Below the pieces are notes generated by a model. That model was given only the letters and a program-made list of their open reading frames with translations. It had not been told where the DNA came from and made no database searches. Of a stretch of DNA of 64,000 bases, positions 1 to 10,960 are shown in pieces. The position numbers were made by a program, and so were the translations under genes. Origin of the DNA: Ricordea florida (Eukaryota; Cnidaria; Anthozoa; Corallimorpharia; Ricordeidae). The stretch is taken from positions 17,991,449 through 18,055,448 of the forward strand of contig OX453276.1 in the NCBI GenBank assembly GCA_949710005.1, written 5' to 3'. Numbering within the stretch: the stretch's first letter is position 1; each line of letters starts with the position of its first letter.

Positions 1-3000
1 TACGTGACAGAGAGTGTATTGAAGCTAGGACAAGGCTAGTAGAGAAAATTCACGCTTTGGAACGAATGAGGTCAAGACCCACACTAAGCAGTTCTATAAA
101 ATCAGGCTATTCTAGGAGATCTGAGACAAGTATCGCTTCTGGTAAAACAAGTTCCAGCCACTCAATAAAATTGAAAGCCACCGCAAGAACTGCAAGGTTA
201 AAGGCAGAGATGGATCTTTTTGAGCGTGACAGCGAAATGCGTCGCCATCAATTGTTGAAAGATATCGCGATAGCCGAAGCGGAAGAGCGGGCGATTAAAG
301 AAATACTTGAGAATGAGCGACTAGAGGAAATTAAACAGAACACCTTAATTAAATTGGACCCCAGCGTGCCGTCATTCATTCCTAAATTACCTACTTCACA
401 ACCTCAGAATATCCAAGAGAAGCGAGAAACTTCAGATAAGAAACCCTTGGCACCAACGCGAGAACAATCAGACACAGCGTTTAATTCGGAAGATAGTGTG
501 CCCACACGTCCCATATATCAAGCGGAAACCATAGAAACAAAACCAAATGTCAGTCAAATTTACTTTCGAGATAATCCTGGCAATTTACCTCCTACAAGAC
601 AACCGCGGGCCTATCAAGGAGAAAATTCCGCCTTTAAACAAGAAATTCATTTAGCCGATTCTCAGCCCGTCCTTACGGCTCCAACCACCATTTGTCATGA
701 GTCATTTTCCCAAGAAACACTGAGAGAACTAATTAACTTGCAAGCGAAACAAGCAGAATTAAGTTTTCTAGCGATAGAACAGCAAAGGAGAAACGCCTTG
801 CCAGTCAAGGAACCACCTGTCTTTTCGGGAAATGCTTTCGACTACCCGGCATTTACAACAGCCTTTGACTCGATCATATCTGAAAACGTCAAGTCGAATA
901 GAGATCGCCTCTACTTTCTCCACAAGTACACAGTAGGAAAGGCAAATGATATCGTTAAGGGTTTTCTTGCCGTCAATTCCGAAGATGCCTACACTGAGGC
1001 ACGAAGACTTTTGGACCAGCGATTTGGCAACCCAGTTCACGTGGCTGAGGCCTACAAGTCCCGCCTACGTAATTGGCCACATATCAGGGAAGGTGATAGT
1101 GCTGGATTACAAACCTTTTCGGATTTCCTTTTTCGCTGCCAAGAGGCTGTAAGGATTCTAGGTTCAAAGAGTGAACTCGACTCTTCACAGATGTTGATCC
1201 AAGTAAGCGCAAAGTTACCATCGTATTCCGGAGTTAAGTGGTGCCGACACGCGTACGAGGTCCGAACGAAGTCTGGATTAAACGTGTCTTTTAGCGAGTT
1301 CGTACAATTCGTCAAGGGAGAATCGGATCTGGCGAACGACCCAGTCTTCTCACCGGATGCCTTAAGACGAGAACGGAGGAGTCAAGAGACTACTAAAGAG
1401 CATAAGGGAAAGTCACGAAATAAGGCTGACAGCTTCGCCACTGGCACTGCACAGGAACAGGCACAAGCCACCAAGTGCCCTTCGTGCAAGAAAACTCACA
1501 CCCTCGATAGATGTCAGGAATTCAAGAAGAAAAAGGTAGACGAAAAAAGAGAGTTTATTAAGTCCAAGGGTTTATGCTTTGGTTGTCTGAAATCGGGTCA
1601 TCTGTCTGTCAGCTGTCAATCCCGACTTATCTGCGAAGAGTGCGGCAAACCTCATCCAACTATCCTACACAATTCTCAGCCCCTTAAACACCCTCCAAGA
1701 AAGGGTAAGCCTAAGAACTCTGACACGCATGCAGAGAAATCGTTCCAGGCCGCTACCGGTAATCCCTCAAACCCTCCTGGTGACGAACCGACAAAGGTAA
1801 AGGAGAGTACCTGTGGCTCAACGACTTCAACTGACACTGAGACAACGGCGTCTATGATAGTACCAGTCAAGGTATATCACAAGGATCGCCCAAGTGTGGA
1901 AGTGAATGTTTACGCGCTACTCGATGACGGAAGCGACTCCACGTTCGTGACGAACTCCACCCTAAGAGATCTTGGTTTAAAGGGAACTGAAGTGTCCCTC
2001 AAGCTAAGTACCATGCATGGCGAGGACAGTATACCAGCACAGAAAGTCGAAGGACTGGTAGTCCAGAAACTCGACAAGGACGGAGTAGTATACCTTCCCA
2101 AGGCGTACTCGAGAGACGCGATCCCTGCCAGAAGAAACCAAATACCGACCCCTGAAATCGCTGGCAAGTGGCCTCAGTTAAAGAAAATAAAGGACAAGAT
2201 ACCTCCTATGCAGAACGATGTGGAAGTCGGACTACTGATAGGATGTAACTGCCCAAAGGCTCTAAAGCCCCAAAAAGTTATTACCGGAAAGGACAATGAC
2301 CCCTACGCAGTGAAAACGAAACTTGGATGGGGAATCATTGGTCCCGTAAGTTCTTCTTTGCTCAACGACCAGGATAACGTTCCCACCTGTCATAGAATCC
2401 TCACCCGTGAAATCGGTAACGAAAGACCTCAACAAAGATTCGTAGTCGACAGGAAGACAAAGGAATTGATCAATCTCTTTGAGGTCCAAAGGATGTTCGA
2501 AATGGATTTTTCTGAACGAGATCACGGTGACAAGGCATTTTCTCAGGACGATAGAAAGTTCCTAGATATTGTTAAGCGCGGTATTCGCCATCAGGATGGT
2601 CATTATGAGATGCCATCACCCATAAAGGATGAAAACCTGTTGCTGCCGAACAACCGCGCAATGGCCTGGAACAGACTCAAGCCTCTCAAGAAACGTCTCG
2701 AATCCAGTGAAGAGTATCGCCAGCACTATGTGGAATTCATGAACAAGGTCTTAGACAGCGGTTATGCAGAGAAGGTACCAGAGCACGAGCTGACAGCTGT
2801 AGATAGCAAGCCCATCTGGTATATCCCACATCATGGCGTTTATCACCCAAAAAAGCCGAATAAAATCAGAGTGATATTCGACTGCTCAGGGCAGTATCAA
2901 GGAGAATCCCTGAACAACCATCTCTTACAAGGTCCTGACCTCACGAATAATTTGACCGGTGTCCTTTGCAGATTCTGCCGAGAGCCGATCGCCCTTATGT

Positions 3001-5894
3001 GCGATATAGAAGCGATGTTTTATCAAGTGAGGGTGCCGTTACAACAAAGAGACCTTCTGCGCTTCTTATGGTGGGAGAACGGTGACACGTCAAAGGACCC
3101 CCAAGTTTATCGAATGACCGTCCACCTGTTTGGAGCCGCATCTTCGCCAGGTTGCTCTAACTTCGCCCTGAAAACTACGGCTGACGATAACGAAGATTCC
3201 ATCGGTTCCGCAGCTGCTGAATTCCTACGCCGCGATTTCTACGTAGACGATGGTTTGAAATCTGTGGCATCAATTGAAGAAGCTGTCGAACTGGTTAAGG
3301 ACATAAAGGAAATGTGCCAAAGAGGAGGCTTTAATCTACACAAGTTCACATCAAACAGAAGGGAAGTTATTGAGCAGATCTCAGCCTCCGATAGAGCGGA
3401 AGGAATCAAGCGTTTGGATTTTAGCTGCGAAGCCTTGCCTATGGAACGCGCCTTAGGCGTTCAGTGGTGTATAGAGTCTGATACATTCAAGTTTACGATC
3501 TCCCTCAAGGACAGACCCTGTACACGACGAGGAATATTATCCACCATCAGCTCCATTTTCGATCCGCTTGGTTTCGTCGCCCCAATTCTGTTAGAAGGCA
3601 AATCCATTCTACAAGAGTTGTGTCGTAACAACTGTGGATGGGACGATCCGGTGCCTGATAAGATACAGACGAAATGGCTAAAGTGGAAGTCCGAGCTAGT
3701 AGAGTTGCAAAGCTTTGCAACCCCACGATGTTATAAGCCTGTGGACTTCGGAAAGGTCGTCAAGACAGAGATCCACCACTTCTCGGACGCAAGTTTTAAA
3801 GGCTATGGTCAGTGTAGTTACGTAAGACCGATAAACGAGGACGGACGAATTCACTGCTCGTTCGTAATTGGAAAAGCTCGAGTCACCCCTATAAAGTCAG
3901 TCACCATCCCGATACTAGAGCTCACAGCAACAGTTCTTTCAGCATGCGTTAGCGAGCAGATAAAGAGAGATTTGGACATCAAGATAACAGATGAAGTGTT
4001 CTGGACAGATAGCGAAGTGGTCCTTGGCTACATAGCAAACAGCGTGAGACGTTTCCACGTGTTCGTGGCCAATCGCGTCCAAGAAATTCTAGATAAATCG
4101 TCGATAAAGCAGTGGAGGCATGTGGACACGAAAAGGAACCCTGCAGATGAAGCGTCCAGAGGAATAAAGGCGAATGAGCTCCCTCAATCGAAATGGATCC
4201 TGGGACCCGGTTTCCTTTGGCAACCTGAGGCCGAGTGGGACGCCGCGTTGAGGCAACCAATTACCCATGTTGATCTCTCAGACGATGACCCAGAGGTCAA
4301 GAAAGTCGGGACGCTCGCGACTGCTGTCTCGCCATCTTGGCCAACACTAATAAACCGATTAGAATACTTCTCAGACTGACATCGCGCCAAGAAGGCTATC
4401 GCCGTATGTCGCCGATATGGGCGCGTGCTAAGAAGTAAAATCCAGAAGAGAGACATGGACAAGGCAACGAAGCTACGTCGCAAAGAGGACGTCCAGCCTA
4501 TTTCCATTCACGAACTGAGTGACGCGGAAGTTGTAATCCTGAAGGCTGTACAGCAAGAATTTGATCTCGATACCTCACCGTCAAGCCCTCTCGCTAAACT
4601 CGATCCATACACAGATTCGAATGGTGTAATCAGAGTTTGCGGGCGACTCAACTTATCTGATGTCCTTGGACAAGCCATTCATCCGGCCATTCTGCCAAGA
4701 ACTGGTCACGTGACTGATCTTATCATCAAACACTTTCATCAGAAGGTGCAGCATCAGGGCAGAGGCATGACGACAAACGAAATTAGAGCCAATGGCTATT
4801 GGATTGTTGGAGCTACATCAGCTGTATCTTCGGTAATTCACCGAGGTGTCACCTGCCGTAAACTGCGTGGTACAGTACAAGAACAACGTATGGCTGAATT
4901 ACCGTACGATCGATTGGAGCCAGCTCCCCCCTTCACCAATTGTGCAGTTGATTACTTTGGCCCCTTCGTAATCAGAGAAGGTCGCAAGGATTTGAAACGC
5001 TATGGAGTGCTGTTCACTTGTATGGCCTCTAGAGCAGTACACGTCGAGGTAGCAGCTACTCTAGAAACTGATTCCTTCATCAACGCCTTCCGTAGGTTTG
5101 TTTCTAGAAGAGGTCCTATACGTCAGCTACGCAGCGACCAGGGTACGAATTTCATCGGCGCCAGTAGAGAATTAAGAGCAGCTTTGAACGAACTGGACCA
5201 TGACAAGATCCAAGGAGAACTACAGCGCTACGACTGTGATTGGTTTGTGTTTAAGATGAACGTACCCTCAGCCAGCCACATGGGCGGAGTATGGGAACGA
5301 CAAATTCGCTCGGTGCGAAACGTGCTGGCAACTCTACTACAAACCAATGGCGCTCAACTTAACGACGAGGCACTTTCAACATTCATGTGCGAAGCATAGG
5401 CAATAGTAAATAGCCGCCCCCTCACGATTGATTCGCTAAATGATCCAACCTCTCTGAATCCTTTGACGCCTAACCATCTGTTAACAATGAAGACCAAGGT
5501 ACTCCTCCCACCTCCTGGCGCGTTCCAGTCTTCTGACATGTATTGCCGGAAGCGATGGAGGCGAGTTCAGCACTTAGCTAACAAGTTCTGGATAAGATGG
5601 AAGAAGGAGTACTTACTTAGCCTGCAGCAAAGACAGAAATGGAGAAAGCCCAGACGAAACATGTGCGTTGGTGACGTCGTTCTTGTTAAGAATGATGAAG
5701 ATGTTCCCCGCAATCAATGGCAGCTTTCCCGAGTGACCGAAGCCTACCAGAGCGCTGATGGCCATGTACGCACAGTCAAACTTGCTGTTGCTGATCGCAC
5801 TCTGGATAACAAGGGCAGACGCACCAAATCCTGTAAATTCTTGGAACGCCCCGTTCAGAAGCTTGTGCTGTTACATGAAGCGAGTGAGACCTGA
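1..5894 (+). pseudogene. BEL/Pao retrotransposon gag-pol polyprotein, 5' truncated by window edge, two in-frame stops
   Basis: Polyprotein of a BEL/Pao LTR retrotransposon. The reading frame is already open at position 3, so the start lies upstream of the window. Visible in order: gag-like helical region, two CCHC-type knuckles (CPSCKKTHTLDRC and CFGCLKSGHLSVSC, about 1477-1620), aspartic protease (ALLDDGSDSTF, about 1915), reverse transcriptase with FYVDDG (about 3236), RNase H start (HFSDASFKGYG, about 3777), HHCC-type integrase N-terminus (about 4730-4850) and a DDE core with AVDYFGPF, RSDQGTNF and MGGVWER. The frame is broken only by TGA at 4377-4379 and TAG at 5397-5399; the pieces 57-4379, 4425-5399 and 5463-5894 share one frame. 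It is therefore a recently killed copy with no frameshift seen. Family known, function inferred. Confidence 0.93.
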
Positions 5895-6033
5895 GGTTCA
5901 TCCCCGACGAGGAGCCACGATTACAATTAGCATCAATAGTCTTAAGTCTTTATCATTGTCATGAACTTTTAATTCTAGCCTTGAACTGTGTTTTAGTATG
6001 TATTTGTGAAATGAGCACATTTCAGGGGAGCCA

Positions 6034-6680
6034 TGTAACGGCTACCACACTTTGTTCCCGAACATTGATTCGTTATTGCTTAATTGTATTATACTAACCA
6101 CAAGATGACGTTTTTCCGTGTCCATTAGGGACGTGATTACTTAAGTTTAGCTCAAACCGCATTTGAGTTAGTTGGCTATGTGCGGGTAAACGATAGGTCG
6201 TGCTCATTGTTAGAGCAGTTTGTCCAGTTTACCCTTGAAGTTGTTTGGTCAAGCTCTTACAAGCGGGACTGTTATGTGAGTCTTTAAGTTCCTTTGTATA
6301 CCTAACGTTTTCCATAGAATCCTTTTAGTTTTGCTTAGTTTCTTCAGCTACGTTACCACGTGGCATAGGTTAGTTTGTTACTCAAATGTTACTCGCCTTT
6401 CTAATTTGGCTATTAGTTCGTTTTGGAGTTCCTGTTGCACTTGTTACTTCGTTTTGTGATGATCTCTTTAAGTCTCGTTATGTTTTGTTTCGTTTATCCT
6501 TTTCGACTTAGACTTAGTAACTTGCAAAGGAATGATTGGAATGTTAACTTGTATGTTGTAAACTAGCTTAGCCCCTTTATTTCCATTTCACGTTTCAGTT
6601 TACGATAAGGACTTGGATCCTACGTTCACGTTCAATAAACGATTCAAGATTCCTGTCCGTAAAATATTTCCTCGCTTTAT
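6034..6680 (+). repeat. Probable 3' LTR of the first BEL/Pao element
   Basis: The polyprotein stop at 5894 is followed by about 140 bases without coding and then by a purine-rich tract (aggggagcc) directly before TGTAACGGCTACC at 6034, the arrangement expected for a polypurine tract and LTR start. An AATAAA signal lies near 6634. The 5' LTR is outside the window, so the 3' border cannot be fixed; it should lie before the AAA+ pseudogene end at 6690. Borders are inference. Confidence 0.5.
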
Positions 6681-6689
6681 AGTGCGTCG

Positions 6690-8382
6690 TCACTCGCGGA
6701 CCAAGGGTAGTAGTCGTAAAATTGCTTCGCTTGTGTTGGCCGCTACAATAGGCTTGCAAAATAGCCTGCAAGCTTGAATAAAGTCTTTGTCTTCCAGTGT
6801 TACAAGTGCTTCTCCTGTATCTTTAAATGAAAGACGGTTACTTAAGTTTATAATAGCCTCAGCTAAAATGTTTTTCACAAGTCAACCATTTTGTTGGCTG
6901 CGAATCTCCGTTGTCTCTTTTTCCGAAATGGCCTCTAAATTTGTTCCTTTGTAGAGAAATCCACTTTCATTTACACTGTTGCTTAGCATTTCCCCCCGTT
7001 CGGCGACTGAGTAATCAGTAAAGTCAAATTTTGTATTTGATTCTTGAGTTGAGCCCAGGGTTCGCCTTCAAAAACTCGCTCATTTCCTTAGGGTACCCTG
7101 CGAATGTCATCACAGGGTCCCCTTTTTCCATGGCTGCCATTAGTTGGTTAATGGCTATTCGACCGTAGTCGACGCTTTCGCTTCTGGGTGTTAGCCGGTA
7201 TGCTTCATCCACGAAGAGCACTCCTCCTTTAGCTTCACTAATTTTGGCTGCTGTTTTGTCCTCTGTGGAACCAATGTATTGGCTCACTAGGTCCCCTCTT
7301 TGAACTTCAACCACTTTTTTCCGCTTTATTTTCTTAATACAGTACAAGAGATCTATAGAGACGAAAGAAAGGACAGGATGTAGATATAGTTAATTATCCG
7401 CTTCAATTTATCTCAATTCAGCTGTATCTTTCAAGTGTTAAACATATCGGAACAACTACCAAACAAGAACTATGCCCACCAATTACAGTCCGCTGTAATT
7501 CCATTTATATTACCTGTGCTCTCTAATATTCATATCTAACATTTTATTGTGGTCATTCTCGCCAAAAGATACCTCAAATTGTAAATATTCAAATACGGTC
7601 AATTTCAAATTGAAATAAGAAATTAATTGTTCAACTAGTAATGCAGCTACTGCAAAGTTGCATGATATGATTTCTTTGATAAAAATGTAAGGCAGGAAAT
7701 ACCCTTTATTATTAATTCAAGATTCTCAGTATTTAGATAAAGGTGCACTTATATCTACGGTCAAGCCCCTTTTAAGTGGCCCCCCTCGGGGAACGGCACC
7801 TGGCCACTTCATAGGGGTTTGTCACAAATAAAAAGCATCGCGCTATTTTAATAATAAAAAGATAACGAGAAAGGGAGCTGCATGTAGACAACAATAAGCC
7901 TGTGTTTGAATGATTTCATCATGCACCACTTTCCGAGGTTGTTGGAAAGAAATTCTTACTGGCCGCCCAATAGGGGTAAAAACAATAGAAAAACGCTCAT
8001 CGGAACGGCAAAAAGGTGGCCGTGGCCCTTAATAGGTGGGTGGCCGCTTAAAAGGGATTTTATTTACAGTACTATACTGACTTTACTAACTGGCCGCTTA
8101 ATCAGTGGTGGACGCTTGATAGGGGTTTGACTGTATTTATACATATCAAGTACGACGCTGTGGCCTACTGCAACTTTTCTTGCGAAAGTTGTCTTCCCAG
8201 TGCCTGGATTCCCTTGGAATATAAAATGTACTGCGGTGTTCATATTGCCGACTTTGAAACCAAGACGTTTCCGTTTCTGGTTTAATATTGCAGTTTTTGC
8301 AAAAACTGTTGCTTCAGTGGTTCCAAGCCAACGAACGCTTTTGTGGTATCTTCAATGTAAAGAAAGATTCCCTGGTAATCAA
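6690..8382 (-). pseudogene. Decayed AAA+ ATPase gene of CbxX/CfqX (SpoVK-like) type
   Basis: Three minus-strand coding blocks look like one AAA+ domain. The block at about 8150-8382 carries a Walker A motif (FQGNPGTGKTT), the block at about 7030-7335 carries Walker B (GGVLFVDEAYRL) followed by GYPKEM and NPGLNSRI, which match the sensor and arginine-finger region of CbxX/CfqX ATPases, and the block at 6690-6980 looks like the lid (NILAEAIINLSNRLS). The frame is broken near 8295 (between the first part of the Walker A exon and the rest), again near 7040, and by a TGA near 6893. A mariner-type MITE sits in the intron between the first two blocks. The family is known from bacteria and is also found in eukaryotic multi-domain proteins; here it is intron-containing, so it is not bacterial contamination. 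Likely nonfunctional. Confidence 0.7.
7758..8133. mobile_element. Mariner/Tc1-type MITE, 376 bp
   Basis: Imperfect inverted ends CGGTCAAGCCCC and GGGGTTTGACTG, bounded by TA on both sides (7756-7757 and 8134-8135), as expected for Tc1/mariner target duplication. The inside contains several ggccgc/aggggt-type subrepeats and no transposase. It lies within an intron of the AAA+ pseudogene. Confidence 0.7.
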
Positions 8383-8389
8383 CTGTAAA

Positions 8390-8960
8390 GAGAAAGAGAA
8401 AATAGTAGGAATAAGTCAAAGAAAAACAGTCAGGGTGTAAAAATCCAAAGTAGAGAAACTAAAGACACAAAAGGTGTGTCTGGACGTTACGTAATTGTGA
8501 CTTTATATCTTTGAACTAACATTTTATTTCCCTTAACTTCTTTCCCGTCAACGATAACGCACTCAGGTTCTGAGTTCTTGGACTTTGATGTGCTACCCAA
8601 CCTAGCAAAATTCAAAAGCCATTAGAAACGAAGGCAATTTTCTTCCATGCATCAAATACGTATTGTTTTATTTTCCAACTGACAAAGGGAGAAGGTCTGT
8701 TCTGGTGAGTGCTGGCAAATTCTACTTTAGTGTTGCTAAGTTCTGAAAATTTCAAGACATTCAGCGACGAAACATAGCTTTTCATCATTAGCCAGTTTCA
8801 GCGTTGTCCAAGACTACCTCTTCAAGATGTCCCTTTGCTTAGCTTTGTCTGGTAAGGACGGTTTCTCAACAATGAGATCACGGCTATCAATATAGATGAA
8901 CGCAGCTGTATTAAGTTGTTAAGTTGTGGAAAAGAACAAGGAGCAGATAGCTGTTCGATT
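8390..8960. other. Non-coding stretch between AAA+ pseudogene and next exon-like ORF
   Basis: No convincing coding exon, repeat or RNA gene was seen here. It is probably intron or intergenic DNA. Confidence 0.4.
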
Positions 8961-8961
8961 A

Positions 8962-9486
8962 CTACAGTGAATTCCGAACGACGTAATAAAACTGAAATAT
9001 GTCGGAAAACTTAACAATATCTGTCAACGTACCATCCTCCTTTTGCTCTTGATGGGTCCTTTCACAGCTAAGAGTCACAAATAAGTAACTCAGATCGACC
9101 GGCCAGGTCTTCCTTGTTTGGCAAAGAGCGGGTTTCTCGCCAACTCCCGACCACTGGCAGCGCGAACACTTGGAATGATCGTAGTGCAGCTTTCTCTGGT
9201 TGGTGAAGCGGATGGTTATGGGCTGCTCCCGACTAACAACACACCAGGTAGTGGTGCGGAACGCTCGTTCGGACCATCCATTTCGCAGAAGGTTGTCGAG
9301 GTCCTCGGCCGTCACATCGAACCTTCTCCTACCACGACTCAAGCTACTGAAAAGGTCATCAAAGACCTCTGGATCCGTCGGGACTCTGATGGCGGTGCAT
9401 TGAATGTAACCCTTTTCTGGAGCGGTTCGAACAGAGAGTTTCTGTCCAATCTCACCGACGAGATAATCAATGATTTTTTTCTTTTC
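8962..9486 (-). CDS. Exon-like ORF of unknown function, downstream of a chromodomain exon
   Basis: Minus-strand open frame of about 174 codons that begins directly after a good splice acceptor (tgttttcag, complement of 9487-9495) and ends at a stop at 8962. The encoded text has ordinary protein composition with a Cys pair (KCSRCQW) and a basic stretch (SRGRRRFDV). No family is recognised. It follows the chromodomain exon at 9573-9738 by a short intron-like gap, but the obvious donor and acceptor do not keep the frame (phase 1 against phase 0), so either the gene is damaged or the real splice pairing differs. Its relation to the AAA+ pieces further downstream is unknown. Confidence 0.4.
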   Translation of the reverse strand, partial: EKKKIIDYLVGEIGQKLSVRTAPEKGYIQCTAIRVPTDPEVFDDLFSSLSRGRRRFDVTAEDLDNLLRNGWSERAFRTTTWCVVSREQPITIRFTNQRKLHYDHSKCSRCQWSGVGEKPALCQTRKTWPVDLSYLFVTLSCERTHQEQKEDGTLTDIVKFSDIFQFYYVVRNSL

Positions 9487-9572
9487 CTGAAAACAGACCA
9501 AGGAGTAACGTTAAGTCTCAAACAAACTAGCTTTCAAGCAAAGTCAATTCGTTTCTGTTGCAAGCTACTGAC

Positions 9573-9738
9573 CTTTAAGTGAGGATCGCGCATAGTTTTT
9601 CATAGTGCTGTTGCAATCTTCTTCCAGCACCCAAGTGTCGTCCTTGCTTCCGAAACCCTTCCATCTCACCCGGTACTCCTTACTTCCGTCAATGGAATGC
9701 ACAGCCAGAATTTTTGCTACTTCGTAGTACTTCGACAT
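9573..9738 (-). CDS. Chromodomain-encoding first exon
   Basis: ATG at 9736-9738 starts a peptide that reads YYEVAKILAVHS, then EYRVRWKGFGSKDDTWVLEE: the typical chromodomain pattern with an aromatic cage (Y, W, W) and the W-K-G-F/Y core. Chromodomains bind methylated lysine on histone tails. The exon ends at a good donor (AAAG then GTCAGT, 9571-9573). The chromodomain call is firm; whether this is a host chromatin gene or a chromodomain from a retroelement integrase cannot be decided, though a chromodomain at the extreme N-terminus argues for a cellular-type gene. No pol-like sequence is adjacent. Confidence 0.65.
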
Positions 9739-9771
9739 TTTTTCCGCAATAACGAGATCTAACTTTGACAA

Positions 9772-10382
9772 AACTCAGTTAAAATGATAATTGAAAAGTA
9801 CCTGACTTTACAGCCACGCGCTGAAAGAACTTGAAATTATCATACGAACACAATAGTGACGTTAATTATGTGATGTTCTATTGATGAAAAAAAGGAAGGC
9901 GAAGCAATCTTAAAACTATCACCTCTTTGTTAAATGCCGCAAGTCAAAAAATCGATACTGAACTTCATCGTCTTGCGGCGTTGTGCTGCGCGCTATTATC
10001 AACTGATCCAAAATTGGAGTTAATAACAGTAATAATAAACCTTTACATTACATACTTCCAAAAAGGGCTGTTTGGTATGTACTTAGGGCTAGATTACAGA
10101 ATACCTGTCCACTTTCATGTAACTTCAAAACGCTGCCACCGCAGTCCCACAGTCACTATAATTTACATATTTCGTTCAGCTGCAAAATTTACTTCTTGGA
10201 GATTTAATTTATGAATAGAAAAAACTACGATACTAATGTTATACTTCGTTCTTAAATCCACACTGCCAAATTTACTCCTTGAAGATTTAATATTCATATT
10301 CTTTCAATGCGGCACTGCGGACCCCAGTGGCAGTCCTTCACAACTTGTATCCAAAAACTAAGGGACTGCCGACTGCGGTGAC
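9772..10382. other. AT-rich non-coding DNA with GGGACTGC-type repeats
   Basis: No gene seen. Short repeated words (ccaccgcagtccca near 10136, ggactgc and aagggactgcc near 10310-10375) recur in both orientations and reappear on the far side of the BEL element at 16850-16935, so an older MITE-like repeat was split by the BEL insertion. Confidence 0.4.
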
Positions 10383-10902
10383 TGTTTCGACGGGAGAATG
10401 GAGACTAAACAATGAACTGAAGAAGTCTCGCAATCGTATAATATAAATGGTTTATTCGATCTGAAAGTAAATAATAAAGAAATTCTTATTTGCCAGTAAC
10501 TTATTAGAAAGGGTATAAACGAAGCAGAAATTGAAGAGGAATTCCGCATTACAACTTCATTGCGACAAACTGTGTTCCACGGTATCACATTTAAGCTCGA
10601 ATTCTAAACTTCTATTGACTAATAGACAAAGAACATAAACGAATTGATTCCAAGATCAATCGACTTACTTCTGTGGCGAGATTTCCTTTAACTTAGGTAT
10701 CCTTTATCTGGTTAGCTGTCCCATAATTGTAACTTTTAAATGGCAATTCTTGTGTGTCCGTGTTGCCCGTAACACTATACTGACTATGACTAAACTTACT
10801 AAGAGCAACAACAACGCTTTTCTGCGGTATTCTAGGTGTTAACATTTCTCACTTCAACTGCATATTTTGCATTCTCGAGATAGCTGTTTGGTTACATCAA
10901 CA
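10383..10902 (-). repeat. 3' LTR of the intact BEL/Pao element
   Basis: 520 bp, left copy. On the coding strand it starts TGTTGATGTAACC and ends CGAAACA. Differs from the other LTR by C/T at about 10435, A/G at about 10659 and C/T at about 10767. Confidence 0.95.
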
Positions 10903-10916
10903 CCCTCCCCACCCCG
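10903..10916 (-). promoter_or_regulatory. Polypurine tract of BEL/Pao element
   Basis: On the minus strand the sequence immediately before the 3' LTR reads GGGGTGGGGAGGG, the purine run expected to prime plus-strand DNA synthesis. Its position directly against the LTR supports the LTR border. Confidence 0.8.
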
Positions 10917-10960
10917 ACAAGGGTAGTAAGTGTTCTCATCCTAAATGTCTCTGCTCAGTC

